Positions 35,838 through 44,890 of a stretch of 64,000 nucleotides of DNA are shown piece by piece. The stretch comes from Hydrogenophaga borbori. GTDB taxonomy: Bacteria; Pseudomonadota; Gammaproteobacteria; Burkholderiales; Burkholderiaceae_C. Within the stretch, counting starts at the first letter, position 1. Every line of letters begins with the position of its first letter. Location: NCBI RefSeq assembly GCF_003417535.1, contig NZ_QVLS01000008.1:62001-126000 (forward strand), written 5' to 3'. The notes below the pieces were generated by a model that searched no databases, was not told the origin of the DNA, and saw only the letters and a list, made by a program, of their open reading frames with translations. A program made the position numbers and the translations under genes.

Positions 35838-36836
35838 TCACTTGGCGGCCAGTCCCAGGCGTTCGATCAGGGCCTTGTCCTTGGCGAAGGTCTCGCCGGC
35901 CCATTTCTTGTAGTCCTCGCCGTTGCGGTACCACACGGCCTGGTTGAGCTGGGCCAGCACCTCCATGTGCTTCGGGTCGTCCATGGCCTTTTTGAAGGCG
36001 TCGTGCAAGGCCTTGACCACGGCCGGGTCCATGCCTTTGGGGCCGGCCAGGCCGTAGGGCGAGGTGGACACCACGCCATAGCCCAGCTCCTGCGCGGTGG
36101 GCACCTCGGGCCAGCGCTGGGTGCGCTGCTCGCCGAAGGTGACGAGCAGGCGCATCTGGCCGGCGTCGACGTACTTGTCCCAGCCGCTGGCGTCGCTCTG
36201 GGCCATCACGTGGCCGCCGAGCAGGGCGGCCTGCAGGTCGGCGTTGCCCTTGAAGGGCACGTGCACCAGCTTGACCTTGGCGTTGCCGGCCAGCTCCTCC
36301 ATCAGCAGGTGCGGGCTGCTGCCGGTGCCGGTGGAGCCGTAGTTGATTTCTCCCGGGCGCTGCCGCGCGGCCTCGATGTAGTCCTTGAAGGTCTTGTAGG
36401 GCGAGTCGGCCTTGACGGTGAGGCCGAAGGTGTAGCCCGAGACGCCAATGATGTAGGTGAAGTCGTTCAGGGGGTCCCAGCTGGTCTTCTGCATGTGCGG
36501 CATGCGCAGCAGGCCCAGCGGGAACTGGGCGATGGTGTAGCCGTCGGGCTTGGCGGTCTGCGCCATGGCGCTGGGGCCCAGTGTGCCGCCCGCGCCGGGG
36601 CGGTTCTCCACGGTGATGGCCTGGCCCAGGTGCTTGCTGGCCAGCTCGGCCAGGGTGCGCAGGTGGCGGTCGGTGGAGCCGCCGGCCGGCCAGGGAATGA
36701 TCAGCGTGATGGGCCGGCTGGGGTAGGCCTGCGCCTGGGCCGCGACCCAGGGGGCCGCGCCGGCGCTGGCGGCCACGCCGGCCAGCAGCAGGCTGCGGCG
36801 GCGCAGGGTCGGGGCGTGTTCTGTCGGGCGGGTCAT
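35838..36836 (-). CDS. Bug/TctC-family tripartite tricarboxylate transporter receptor
   Basis: A 332-residue periplasmic solute receptor with a twin-arginine-like signal ([18 protein letters not shown]). It has the Bug-family features [19 protein letters not shown] at the mature N-terminus, [12 protein letters not shown], and [20 protein letters not shown]. Such receptors bind carboxylates or aromatic acids; the membrane partners TctA/TctB are not in the window, as is common for orphan Bug proteins. It lies 67 bp downstream of an acyl-CoA ligase gene on the same strand, so the pair is probably one transcript that takes up and activates a carboxylic acid. Confidence 0.92.
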   Translation of the reverse strand: MTRPTEHAPTLRRRSLLLAGVAASAGAAPWVAAQAQAYPSRPITLIIPWPAGGSTDRHLRTLAELASKHLGQAITVENRPGAGGTLGPSAMAQTAKPDGYTIAQFPLGLLRMPHMQKTSWDPLNDFTYIIGVSGYTFGLTVKADSPYKTFKDYIEAARQRPGEINYGSTGTGSSPHLLMEELAGNAKVKLVHVPFKGNADLQAALLGGHVMAQSDASGWDKYVDAGQMRLLVTFGEQRTQRWPEVPTAQELGYGVVSTSPYGLAGPKGMDPAVVKALHDAFKKAMDDPKHMEVLAQLNQAVWYRNGEDYKKWAGETFAKDKALIERLGLAAK

Positions 36837-36903
36837 CGTCTTGTCTCCTTGCGGGTGGGTTGCCGGATGGCGATGGGTGCCGCGCAGCGCACGGCGCGGG
36901 GGA

Positions 36904-38598
36904 TCACGGGGGGGCGGCGGCGTCGCGCGCGGCCTGCTGCTCCTGCAGTTCGCGCCACATCACCTTGCCGCTGCCCGAGCGGGGCAGCGACGCCACGAAT
37001 TCAACGATGCGCGGGCTCTTGTAGGCGGCCATCCGGCCGTGCGCCCAGTCGATCAGGTCCTGCTCGCTCACGCGGCCGCGCTGTCCGGGGCGCAGCACCA
37101 CCAGGGCCTTGACCGTCTCGCCGCGCCGCGCGTCGCGCGCGGCGATCACGCAGGCCTCCTGGATGGCGGGGTGGTGGTACATCAGCGCCTCCACCTCGGC
37201 GGGCCAGACCTTGTAGCCGCTGGCGTTGATCATGCGTTTGAGGCGGTCGGTCATGAAGAAGTAGCCCTCTTCGTCGACGTGGCCCAGGTCGCCGGTGCGA
37301 AGGAAGCGCTGGCCGCCGATCTCGATGAAGGCCTGCGCCGTGGCCTGCGGCTGGCGCCAGTAGCCCTGCATCACCTGCGGGCCGCGCAGCACGATTTCGC
37401 CGGTCTCGCCCACGGGCCGCTCGGCCCCGGTCTCGGGGTCGATCACGCGGGCGTCCACCTCGAACACGGGCAGGCCCAGGCACTGCGGCTTGGGCCGGTG
37501 CGGCGGGTTGATGTGCGTGGCGCCCATGGCTTCCGTCATGCCGTAGCCCTCGATGTAGTCGCGGCCGGTGAGGGCCTTGAGCCGCGCGGCCAGGGCGTCG
37601 GGCATGGCCGCGCCGCCGCCGCGCACGCAGCCCAGGCGGGAGAGGTCGAAGCGCTCCAGGTCCGGCTGGGCGAGGAAGTCGATCACCATGGTGGCGATGG
37701 CCTGCCACACGGTGACGCCGTAGCGCTGCATGCAGTGCGCGGCGGCTTCGCGGTCCCAGCGCGAGAGCACGACCAGCGTGGCGCCCGCGTACAGCGGCCC
37801 GTTGAGGCTGCCCGACAGGCCGGTGACGTGGAAGAAGGGCAGCACCGCGAGACAGACCGTGTCGGGCGTGGTGCCGAACCAGCGCGCGCCGCCCACCAGC
37901 GTGGCCATCACGCTGCGGTGGGTGTGCATGCAGCCCTTGGGCAGGCCGGTGGTACCCGAGGTGTAGGGCATGGCGCACAGGCCGTCGGGGCCGGTGGTGA
38001 GCGGACCCGGCGTGAGACCGGCCGCCAGCGCGTCGGCCCAGGCGGTGAGGGCGGGATGGTCGCCCAGCGGTTCGCGCGGCGCGCGCACGAAGTCGGGCAC
38101 GCGCAGTTCGGTGGGCCCGCGCAGGTGGTCGCTGTAGGTGGCGACGAGGACGTGCCGCAGGCCGGTTCCGTCGGCGCCGTCCGCCAGCAGGGGGCGCAGC
38201 TGCGGCAGCAGGTCCTGCGCGGCGATGGCCACGCGCGCGCCGCTGTCGTTCACGCAGTGGCGCAGTTCCTCCACGCGGTTCATGGGGTTCACCGGCACCA
38301 CCACCGCGTTGGCGCGCAGGATGCCGTAGAAGGCCAGCGCCCACTGCGGGCTGTTCTGCAGGCACAGCAGCACGCGGTCGCCGGGCCGCACGCCGCAGCG
38401 CTGCTCCAGGAAAGCGGCGATGCGCTCGGCTTCGCTCAGGGCCTGCCCGTAGCTCAGCGGCGTGTCGTAGTAGACGGTGAAGGGCTTGCGCGGGTGGCGC
38501 GCGGCCGAGGCCTCCAGGTTCCGGAAGACGTTGGCGTGCGGCGCCGCGAGCGTGCGCGGCAGGCCGGGCGGCCAGTGATCGGCGGGCGGGGGCGGCAT
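36904..38598 (-). CDS. Acyl-CoA synthetase (AMP-binding, fatty/aromatic acid ligase)
   Basis: A 564-residue ANL-family enzyme that activates a carboxylic acid via the acyl-AMP. The P-loop motif PYTSGTTGLPKG is at residues 211-222. Further motifs are IEGYGMTEAMG, the hinge region LRTGDLGHVDEEGYFFMTDR followed by MINASGYKVWPAEVEALMY, and the catalytic Lys near RSGSGKVMWREL at the C-terminus. The substrate is unknown. It is followed by a Bug receptor and is divergent from an IclR regulator, with an IclR-type palindrome between its promoter and start. Confidence 0.93.
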   Translation of the reverse strand: MPPPPADHWPPGLPRTLAAPHANVFRNLEASAARHPRKPFTVYYDTPLSYGQALSEAERIAAFLEQRCGVRPGDRVLLCLQNSPQWALAFYGILRANAVVVPVNPMNRVEELRHCVNDSGARVAIAAQDLLPQLRPLLADGADGTGLRHVLVATYSDHLRGPTELRVPDFVRAPREPLGDHPALTAWADALAAGLTPGPLTTGPDGLCAMPYTSGTTGLPKGCMHTHRSVMATLVGGARWFGTTPDTVCLAVLPFFHVTGLSGSLNGPLYAGATLVVLSRWDREAAAHCMQRYGVTVWQAIATMVIDFLAQPDLERFDLSRLGCVRGGGAAMPDALAARLKALTGRDYIEGYGMTEAMGATHINPPHRPKPQCLGLPVFEVDARVIDPETGAERPVGETGEIVLRGPQVMQGYWRQPQATAQAFIEIGGQRFLRTGDLGHVDEEGYFFMTDRLKRMINASGYKVWPAEVEALMYHHPAIQEACVIAARDARRGETVKALVVLRPGQRGRVSEQDLIDWAHGRMAAYKSPRIVEFVASLPRSGSGKVMWRELQEQQAARDAAAPP

Positions 38599-38614
38599 GG
38601 TGGTGGCTGTTGTA

Positions 38615-38629
38615 TTCCGCTGGTCGGAA
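38615..38629. promoter_or_regulatory. Operator candidate TTCCG-N5-CGGAA, ligase side
   Basis: Perfect 5-bp arms, 16 bp upstream of the acyl-CoA ligase ATG and just downstream of its likely transcription start, a position that suits repression. The same architecture is repeated at 38728-38744. Confidence 0.6.
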
Positions 38630-38648
38630 AAACCGTCCGTGTGCGATC

Positions 38649-38678
38649 AATATGCGGCGCGGGCCACCCAAGCGTCAA
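38649..38678 (-). promoter_or_regulatory. Sigma-70-like promoter for the ligase-Bug unit
   Basis: On the minus strand TTGACG (38673-38678) and CATATT (38649-38654) are separated by 18 bp. Transcription would start near 38642, placing the palindrome at 38615-38629 inside the early transcribed region. Confidence 0.45.
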
Positions 38679-38727
38679 TGTGGCTCAGGGAAATCGAGCC
38701 CCCCGGTTCCCGGGTGAGGGGGTTTAA

Positions 38728-38744
38728 ATTCCGATCCGCGGAAT
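38728..38744. promoter_or_regulatory. Operator candidate ATTCCG-N5-CGGAAT, IclR side
   Basis: Perfect 6-bp arms, ending 20 bp before the IclR-family start codon and overlapping its AT-rich promoter area. It suggests that the regulator controls its own gene as well as the divergent ligase gene. Confidence 0.6.
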
Positions 38745-38764
38745 AAAAAGGAAACCTTCGATCC

Positions 38765-39592
38765 ATGGGACGCCAGCGCCACGCCCTTTCGCCCACGCCC
38801 GACGAGGCCGATCCCTCGCAGGACCGGCGCTTCGTCACCGCGCTCGCGCGCGGCCTGGTCTTGCTGCGCTGCTTCGGCCCGGCCGACCGCTGGCTCGCGC
38901 ACCAGGCGCTCGCGCGCCGCAGCGGCCTGCCGCAGGCCACGGTGTCGCGCCTCACGTTCACGCTCACCAGCCTGGGCTACCTGCGCCACCGCGCCGCCAC
39001 CGGCGAGTACGCGCTGAGCCCGGCGGTGCTGTCGCTGGGCTTCAGCGTGCTCTCCAATTTCGAGATCGGGCGCCTGGCGCGGCCCTTCATGGAAACGCTG
39101 GCCGAGGACACGCAGGCCGCCATCTCGCTGGGCGTGCGGCATGGCACCTCGGTGGTCTACGTGGCGCATTGCCGCAGCACGGCGCGCCTCATCCTGGGGT
39201 TGGACGTGGGCACGCGCCTGCCCTTTGCCGAGACGGCCATGGGCCGCGCGATGTGGTGCGCCTCGGCGCCGGGCATGCGCGCGCTCGTGGCGCAACGGCT
39301 GCGGGCCGAGGACCCGGCGCGCTGGCCCGAACGGGAGGCGGGCCTGCGCCGCGCCGAGGCCGATCACGCGGCGCGCGGCTACGTGGTCTCGGCCTCGGAG
39401 TGGGAGCAGGACATCGCCGCCATCGGCGTCGGCGTGGACCTGGGTGATGGCCGCGAGCCCCTGTCGCTCACCGTGGGCGGGCCGGCCGCGCGCCTCAGGG
39501 GCGCGCTGCTGCACGAGCACTTCGCCCCGGCGCTGGTGCGCACGGGGCGCGAGATCGTGGCGGCGATCCAGGCGGGCGACTGGGAAGACTGA
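38765..39592 (+). CDS. IclR-family transcriptional regulator
   Basis: A 275-residue regulator: an N-terminal winged helix-turn-helix (about 22-85; RRSGLPQATVSRLTFTLTSLGYL is the recognition region, written here with flanks) and a C-terminal effector domain with SVVYVAHCRSTARLILGL and PFAETAMGRAMW. It is divergent from the acyl-CoA ligase-Bug unit, and two matching palindromes lie between them, so it is probably the local repressor and responds to the substrate or its CoA ester. The ATG at 38765 is preceded by a purine-rich stretch (AAAAAGGAAA). Confidence 0.92.
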   Translation: MGRQRHALSPTPDEADPSQDRRFVTALARGLVLLRCFGPADRWLAHQALARRSGLPQATVSRLTFTLTSLGYLRHRAATGEYALSPAVLSLGFSVLSNFEIGRLARPFMETLAEDTQAAISLGVRHGTSVVYVAHCRSTARLILGLDVGTRLPFAETAMGRAMWCASAPGMRALVAQRLRAEDPARWPEREAGLRRAEADHAARGYVVSASEWEQDIAAIGVGVDLGDGREPLSLTVGGPAARLRGALLHEHFAPALVRTGREIVAAIQAGDWED

Positions 39593-39616
39593 TCCGCCGC
39601 GCCGCGCCCAAGAAAA

Positions 39617-39648
39617 ACGCCACCGACGGCCAGGCCGAGCGGTGGCGT
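39617..39648 (-). terminator. Intrinsic terminator of fba
   Basis: A 9-bp perfect stem (39617-39625 with 39640-39648) around a 14-base loop that can pair further. On the minus strand it is followed by TTTTTCTT, so it ends transcription of the aldolase gene 22 bp after its stop. Confidence 0.8.
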
Positions 39649-39670
39649 CAGCGCCCCGGGCGCGCGGGGA

Positions 39671-40735
39671 TCAGTTCACGACCTGGGCCAGTTCGCCCTT
39701 GGCGTACTTGGCCGCCACCACCTGCAGGCTGTCGCCCTTGATCTTGCCGGCCTGGCCTTCGCAGCCGAATTCGATGTAGCGCTGCTTGCAGACCTGCTTG
39801 GCGGCCTCGCGCGCGGGCTTGAGCCACTCGCGGGCGTCGAACTTGTCGGGGTTCTCGGCCAGGAACTTGCGCACCGCGCCGGTCATGGCCAGGCGGATGT
39901 CGGTGTCGATGTTGATCTTGCGCACGCCGAACTGGATGGCCTTCTGGATTTCCTCGACCGGCACGCCGTAGGTTTCCTTCATCTTGCCGCCGTACTGGTT
40001 GATCTGGGCCAGCAGCTCCTGCGGCACGCTGGACGAGCCGTGCATCACCAGGTGGGTGTTGGGCAGGCGGCGGTGGATTTCCTTGATGCGGTCAATGGCC
40101 AGGATGTCGCCCGTGGGCTTGCGCGTGAACTTGTAGGCACCGTGGCTGGTGCCGATGGCGATGGCCAGGGCGTCGAGCTGGGTCTTCTTGACGAAATCGG
40201 CGGCTTGCTCGGGGTCGGTCAGCAGCTGCTCGCGCGTCATGGTGGCGTCGGTGCCGTGGCCGTCTTCCTTGTCGCCCTTCATGGTCTCCAGGCTGCCCAG
40301 GCAGCCCAGCTCGCCTTCGACGGTGACGCCCAGCTTGTGGGCCATGTCGACGACCTTGCGGGTGACGTCCACGTTGTAGTCGTAGCTCGCGATGGTCTTG
40401 CCATCGGCCTCCAGGCTGCCGTCCATCATCACGGAGGAAAAGCCCAGGTTGATGGCGCCCTGGCAGACGTCGGGGCTCTGGCCATGGTCCTGGTGCATGA
40501 CCAGGGGGATGTGCGGGTACATCTCGATCGCGGCCTGGATCAGGTGCTTGATGAAGGGCTCGCCCGCGTACTTGCGTGCACCGGCGCTGGCCTGAAGGAT
40601 GACGGGAGCGCCCACTTCGTCGGCGGCCGCCATCACGGCCTGCACCTGTTCGAGGTTGTTCACGTTGAACGCCGGGATGCCGTAGCTGTTGGCGGCGGCG
40701 TGGTCGAGCAGTTCGCGCATGGAAACGAGCGCCAT
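39671..40735 (-). CDS. fba: Fructose-bisphosphate aldolase, class II
   Basis: Zinc-dependent aldolase of glycolysis and gluconeogenesis, 354 residues (Calvin-cycle subtype length). Zinc ligands are visible in [12 protein letters not shown] (His), [12 protein letters not shown] (Glu) and [12 protein letters not shown] (His); the phosphate site is [19 protein letters not shown]. The start ATG at 40735 opens [13 protein letters not shown] and has AAGGGGAA upstream. A terminator follows the stop. It lies between the catabolic cassette and DUF481/pyk. Confidence 0.97.
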   Translation of the reverse strand: MALVSMRELLDHAAANSYGIPAFNVNNLEQVQAVMAAADEVGAPVILQASAGARKYAGEPFIKHLIQAAIEMYPHIPLVMHQDHGQSPDVCQGAINLGFSSVMMDGSLEADGKTIASYDYNVDVTRKVVDMAHKLGVTVEGELGCLGSLETMKGDKEDGHGTDATMTREQLLTDPEQAADFVKKTQLDALAIAIGTSHGAYKFTRKPTGDILAIDRIKEIHRRLPNTHLVMHGSSSVPQELLAQINQYGGKMKETYGVPVEEIQKAIQFGVRKINIDTDIRLAMTGAVRKFLAENPDKFDAREWLKPAREAAKQVCKQRYIEFGCEGQAGKIKGDSLQVVAAKYAKGELAQVVN

Positions 40736-40899
40736 GGGATTCCCCTTTATCCGTTGAATCGTTGGTAACCGTGGTGTAACCCGCCATTTTAGCTTTGGGG
40801 TCCTGCCGGGCCGTGTCGTCACCAATGGTCACAACCCCATGGGGAACTGTCGGCGTGCAAAGCCACACGTTCAGGCTTTTGCAGAAGAAAGGAACCGCC

Positions 40900-41664
40900 A
40901 TGGCACGCCGCCCCCTGATCGCGACGCTGACGTCTGCCGCCCTGCTGGCGCCGGCGCTCACGCAGGCCCAGGTCACGCTCAAGCCCGACGGCCAGTGGCG
41001 CTACCTGCTGAGCGCGGGCGCCAACTTTTCCTCCGGCAACAACGACGCCGCGACCCTGAACCTGGCCGCCGAGGGCGCGCGCCAGACCAACACGGACAAG
41101 TGGACCTGGGACGCCAAGGCCGACCGCGCCCGCAGCAACGGCGTGGACACCGTGGAGCGATACGGCCTGCGCACCCAGTACAACCGCGACTTCTCCATCG
41201 ACTGGTTCGGCTTCGGCTCGGGCGAGCTGATGCGCGACCGGCTGGCGAACATCTCGGGGCGCTACTCGCTGGCCACCGGCGTGGGCCGCCACATCTGGAG
41301 CGACGCCTCCGGCTTCTTCGACATCTCGGGCGGCCTGGGCTACAGCTACGACCGCTACATCGCGCCCACCGTGATCGCCGACGAACTGCGGGGGTCCTAC
41401 GGCCGCCTGGAGTTGGTGCTGTCGGAAGAGTCCAGCCACAAGCTCACCGACACCACCAGCTTCCGCCAGAAATTCTCGGTCTTTCCCGACCTGCGCGATT
41501 CGGGCAAGTTCCGCGCCGTGCTGGACCTGGGCCTGACGGTGGCGATGACGCAGCGCGTGAACCTGACCGCGGGCCTGAACCACCGCTACGACAGCGACCC
41601 CGGCACCAACCTCAAGAAGGCCGACACCATGTTCGTGACTGGCGTCTCGATGCGGTTCGACTGA
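40900..41664 (+). CDS. DUF481 outer membrane protein (YdiY-like)
   Basis: A 254-residue protein with a signal peptide (cleavage after TQAQ) and a barrel-like pattern of alternating strands ending in TGVSMRFD, as in DUF481 (YdiY) family members. These are outer membrane or salt-induced proteins of unknown function. ATG at 40900 follows AGAAAGGAA. The first part, WRYLLSAGANFSSGNNDAAT, is typical of the family. It converges with pyk; the stops are 18 bp apart. Confidence 0.85.
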   Translation: MARRPLIATLTSAALLAPALTQAQVTLKPDGQWRYLLSAGANFSSGNNDAATLNLAAEGARQTNTDKWTWDAKADRARSNGVDTVERYGLRTQYNRDFSIDWFGFGSGELMRDRLANISGRYSLATGVGRHIWSDASGFFDISGGLGYSYDRYIAPTVIADELRGSYGRLELVLSEESSHKLTDTTSFRQKFSVFPDLRDSGKFRAVLDLGLTVAMTQRVNLTAGLNHRYDSDPGTNLKKADTMFVTGVSMRFD

Positions 41665-41682
41665 GCGCCGCGGGGCCCGGCC

Positions 41683-43110
41683 TCAGCCCGCGCGGCAGAT
41701 CTTCAGCGTGTTGGTGCCGCCGGGCTGGCCCATGGGCTCGCCCACGGTGATGGCGTAGACGTCGCCGGCCTGCACGATGCCGCGTTTCTTCAGGTGCGCC
41801 TCGGCGTCGGCCAGGGCGTTGTCGCGGTCCACGTTGGTCTCCATCAGCAGCGGGCGCACGTTGCGGTAGAGCGTCATGCGCCGCTGGGTCGTGAGGTTGG
41901 GCGTCATCGCGTAGATGGGGGTGCGCACGATGTGCCGGCTCATCCACAGCGCGGTGGAGCCCGAGTCGGTAAGCGCCACGATGGCCTTGGCGCCCAGGTG
42001 GTGCGCGGTGAACAGCGCGCCCATGGCGATGCTGTGGTCGATGCGCGTGAAGGTCTTGCCCTGGAAATCGGCGCCGAGCTCGTGCAGGTCGGCCTTCTCG
42101 GCCTCCAGGCAGATGGCGGCCATCTCCTGCACGGTCTCCAGCGGGAACTTGCCGGCGGCGGTCTCGGCGCTGAGCATCACCGCGTCGGTGCCGTCGAGCA
42201 CCGCGTTGGCCACGTCGCTCACCTCGGCGCGCGTGGGCACGGGGTTGACGATCATGCTTTCCATCATCTGCGTGGCGGTGATGACGACCTTGTCCATCTC
42301 GCGCGCCAGTCGGATCATGTGCTTCTGCAGCGCCGGCACGGCGGCGTTTCCCACCTCCACCGCCAGGTCGCCGCGCGCGACCATGATGCCGTCCGAGGCC
42401 TTGAGGATGTTGGCGAGCTCGGGGATGGCCTCGGCGCGCTCGATCTTGGCGATCAGGCCCGGCTTGTGGCCACCGCCGGCCACCGCGCAGAGCTGGCGCG
42501 CCAGCTCCATGTCGGTGGCGTTCTTGGGAAAGCTCACCGCCACGTAGTCGGCCTTCAGGCCCATGGCGGTCTTGATGTCGTCCATGTCCTTGGCGGTCAG
42601 CGCGGGGGCGGTGAGGCCGCCGCCCTGCTTGTTGATGCCCTTGTTGTTGGACAACTCGCCGCCGAGCTTGACGGTGGTGTGCACGGCCGGGCCCTGCACG
42701 GCGTTGACGGTGAGCACGATCAGGCCGTCGTTGAGCAGCAGGGTGTCGCCGGGCTTGACGTCGCGCGGCAGCTCCTTGTAGTCCAGGCCCACGCCCTGTT
42801 CGTCGCCGGGTTCGGTGCGCTCGGCGTCCAGCACGAACTTCTCGCCCGGCACCAGCTGCACCTTGCCCTGGGCGAACTTGCCGACGCGGATCTTGGGACC
42901 CTGCAGGTCGGCCATGATGCCCACCTCGCGGCCGGCGCGCTGCGCGGCCTCGCGCACCAGCGCGGCGCGGTCGATGTGGTCCTGCGCCTTGCCGTGCGAG
43001 AAATTCAGCCGCACCACGTTGACGCCGGCGCGGATCATGGCCTCGAGCAGGGCCGGATCGCTGGAGGCAGGGCCGAGGGTGGCAACGATCTTGGTGGCGC
43101 GCGTAGCCAT
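41683..43110 (-). CDS. pyk: Pyruvate kinase
   Basis: Final ATP-forming step of glycolysis. The 475-residue protein has TRATKIVATLGPASSDP at the N-terminus, GVNVVRLNFSHGKAQDH (substrate and K+ site), the signature LIAKIERAEAIPELANIL with the catalytic Lys, MVARGDLAVEVG, and VMLSAETAAGKFPLETVQEM. The ATG at 43110 follows TCAGGAG. A GATAAT -10 element lies at 43165-43170 on the minus strand. It is transcribed singly, opposite to DUF481. Confidence 0.97.
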   Translation of the reverse strand: MATRATKIVATLGPASSDPALLEAMIRAGVNVVRLNFSHGKAQDHIDRAALVREAAQRAGREVGIMADLQGPKIRVGKFAQGKVQLVPGEKFVLDAERTEPGDEQGVGLDYKELPRDVKPGDTLLLNDGLIVLTVNAVQGPAVHTTVKLGGELSNNKGINKQGGGLTAPALTAKDMDDIKTAMGLKADYVAVSFPKNATDMELARQLCAVAGGGHKPGLIAKIERAEAIPELANILKASDGIMVARGDLAVEVGNAAVPALQKHMIRLAREMDKVVITATQMMESMIVNPVPTRAEVSDVANAVLDGTDAVMLSAETAAGKFPLETVQEMAAICLEAEKADLHELGADFQGKTFTRIDHSIAMGALFTAHHLGAKAIVALTDSGSTALWMSRHIVRTPIYAMTPNLTTQRRMTLYRNVRPLLMETNVDRDNALADAEAHLKKRGIVQAGDVYAITVGEPMGQPGGTNTLKICRAG

Positions 43111-43220
43111 GGGGTGCAGTCTCCTGAAAGGGCCGGAACACCGGCGGACATGTAATTTGGTTTCATTATCCCTGAAGAAATTTCCGCGTGGTTACAAGCG
43201 CGGAACGGCCCGGAGCCCCC

Positions 43221-43227
43221 TGTAGGA
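43221..43227. promoter_or_regulatory. TGTAGGA motif upstream of the 52-residue ORF
   Basis: One of a set of TGTAGGA/TCCTACA sites confined to the 43-50.5 kb island. A related CCCTACA lies at 43280-43286. It is about 120 bp upstream of the small membrane protein start. Confidence 0.45.
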
Positions 43228-43345
43228 CTGGGCCGACACGCCGAACCGCCGCCGTCCTGCGGGGCGTGGGCCGCGGCGCCCCTACAGTGGCCCTGGCGAT
43301 CGATCGGGGCGCGCCGCGCGCCACCCCGACCCCCAAGGAGGACCC

Positions 43346-43504
43346 ATGCGCCACGCCGCCCTTGCCATCCTGGCCTACCTCGGCACCGTCGTCATCGCGG
43401 TGGCGGCCAGCCTGGCGCACCCGACGTCCGATGGCGAGCGCCATTTCGTGAAGGCGGTGGCGGAGCTCGGCACCGCGGCGGCCAGCGCGCTCAGCTGGCG
43501 CTGA
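43346..43504 (+). CDS. Small membrane protein, 52 residues
   Basis: I do not recognise a family. The start ATG at 43346 has a strong ribosome binding site (AAGGAGG at about 43335). Residues 5-24 (ALAILAYLGTVVIAVAASLA) form one hydrophobic segment suited to span the membrane; the C-terminal half is mildly amphipathic. The stop is at 43502-43504. It has its own upstream region with a TGTAGGA motif and lies beside the two-component genes, so it may belong to the same stress response. It converges with the kinase gene. Confidence 0.6.
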   Translation: MRHAALAILAYLGTVVIAVAASLAHPTSDGERHFVKAVAELGTAAASALSWR

Positions 43505-43537
43505 CCCCTCCCTTCGGACCGGTCGCGCGGCGCCGCC

Positions 43538-44890
43538 TCAGTCCGGCACTGCCGGCGCGGCGGCGGGCGCTGCCGGCAACCGCGCCTCGATCAAGGTGCC
43601 CTGGCCCGGGGCGCTGGTGATGCGCAGCTGCCCCGCGTGCGACTCCACCCGCACGTTCATGCCCAGCAGGCCGTGGTGGCCGGCGGGCACGTCCTCGATG
43701 TCGAAGCCGCGCCCGTCGTCGCGCACCGACAGGTGCACGGCGTCGCCGCTCTGCGCGAGCCTCACCCACACCTCGCGCGCCTGGGCGTACTTCTGCACGT
43801 TGGTGAGCGACTCCTGCACCAGCCGGTAGGCCGTGAGCTCGGTGTCCTTGCAGAGCGTCACCGGCGAGAACTCGGTGTGCACGGGAATGCCCAGTCGGCC
43901 GGCGGCCTCCTGGCACAGCATCTCCAGCGCGGGGATCAGGCCCAGCTGGTCGAGCGAGGACGGGCGCAGGTGCTCGATGATGCGCCGCTTGACCGCGATG
44001 CTCTCGTTGACGCGCTGCTCGAGGCCGGCCAGGCGCTCTTTCGCCGTCTCGGGCAGGTCGGCCACGCGGCGCAGGCGCGCCAGCTCCAGCTTCATCGCCG
44101 TGAGCAGGCCGCCCATTTCGTCGTGCAGCTCGCGCGCCACGCGGCCGCGCTCGTCCTCGCGCGCGTTCACGTGGTGGCCGGCCAGGTGGCGCAGCGCGCT
44201 GGTGCGCACGGCGACCTGCTTGGCCAGGCGCTCGTTCTCCTCGGCCTTGCGCTCGTCGGACTCGCGGATCTGCCGCATGAACAGGCTCAGCGCGAGCAGC
44301 GAGACCAGCACCAGCCCATGCAGCGCCACGCGGTTCACGAGCAGGGCGTCGTGCAGCGAGATGCGCGCGCGGGCCTGGACCGCGCCGGCGCGCTCCAGCA
44401 CACCGTCGAACTCCTGGCGCAGGTCGGCGTAGAGCTGGCGGCCATGGTCGCCGCTGGCCAGCACCTGGGCCTGCGTGTTCTGGCCCTTCTCGGTCATCTC
44501 GACCCACAGCGCCAGCATCGCGTTGCGCTCCACCACGCGCTCGCGCACCTTGTCGATCGAGGCCTTGCGCTGCGGGTCGAGCGCGATCAGCCATTCGAAG
44601 GCGCCGGGCCGCACGACGGCCATGTCGTCCATGGCCGCGCGGTAGTTGGCCAGGTCGCCTTCGTTGCCGCTGGCGATGAAGGCGCGCGCCGCGGTCTCGG
44701 CGTCGGTGAGCGCCTGCAGCGTGCGCGCGGCCTGCATGCGGGCGTCGGTGAGGGCAATGCCCTGGCGCAGCGTGTTGTTCGAGTGCTGGTAGCTGCTCTC
44801 GTTGATGGCCATGACCACGATGGCCAGGGCCACGATGAGCGGCATGACCCAGCGGGTGCGGGCGACGCGTTCGATCGACGACTTGATCAT
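43538..44890 (-). CDS. Histidine kinase with CHASE3 sensor domain (second kinase)
   Basis: A 450-residue membrane kinase: a transmembrane helix near residues 10-28, a periplasmic CHASE3-type helical domain (about 30-180), a second membrane helix (about 185-205), a coiled linker, then a HisKA_3 domain with the phospho-acceptor in VARELHDEMGGLL and an HATPase domain with DDGRGFDI and HHGLLGMNVRVES. It belongs to the NarX/DegS-like class. The start ATG at 44890 overlaps the stop of the upstream kinase by four bases. It is the last gene of the unit receiver-kinase-kinase. Confidence 0.92.
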   Translation of the reverse strand: MIKSSIERVARTRWVMPLIVALAIVVMAINESSYQHSNNTLRQGIALTDARMQAARTLQALTDAETAARAFIASGNEGDLANYRAAMDDMAVVRPGAFEWLIALDPQRKASIDKVRERVVERNAMLALWVEMTEKGQNTQAQVLASGDHGRQLYADLRQEFDGVLERAGAVQARARISLHDALLVNRVALHGLVLVSLLALSLFMRQIRESDERKAEENERLAKQVAVRTSALRHLAGHHVNAREDERGRVARELHDEMGGLLTAMKLELARLRRVADLPETAKERLAGLEQRVNESIAVKRRIIEHLRPSSLDQLGLIPALEMLCQEAAGRLGIPVHTEFSPVTLCKDTELTAYRLVQESLTNVQKYAQAREVWVRLAQSGDAVHLSVRDDGRGFDIEDVPAGHHGLLGMNVRVESHAGQLRITSAPGQGTLIEARLPAAPAAAPAVPD

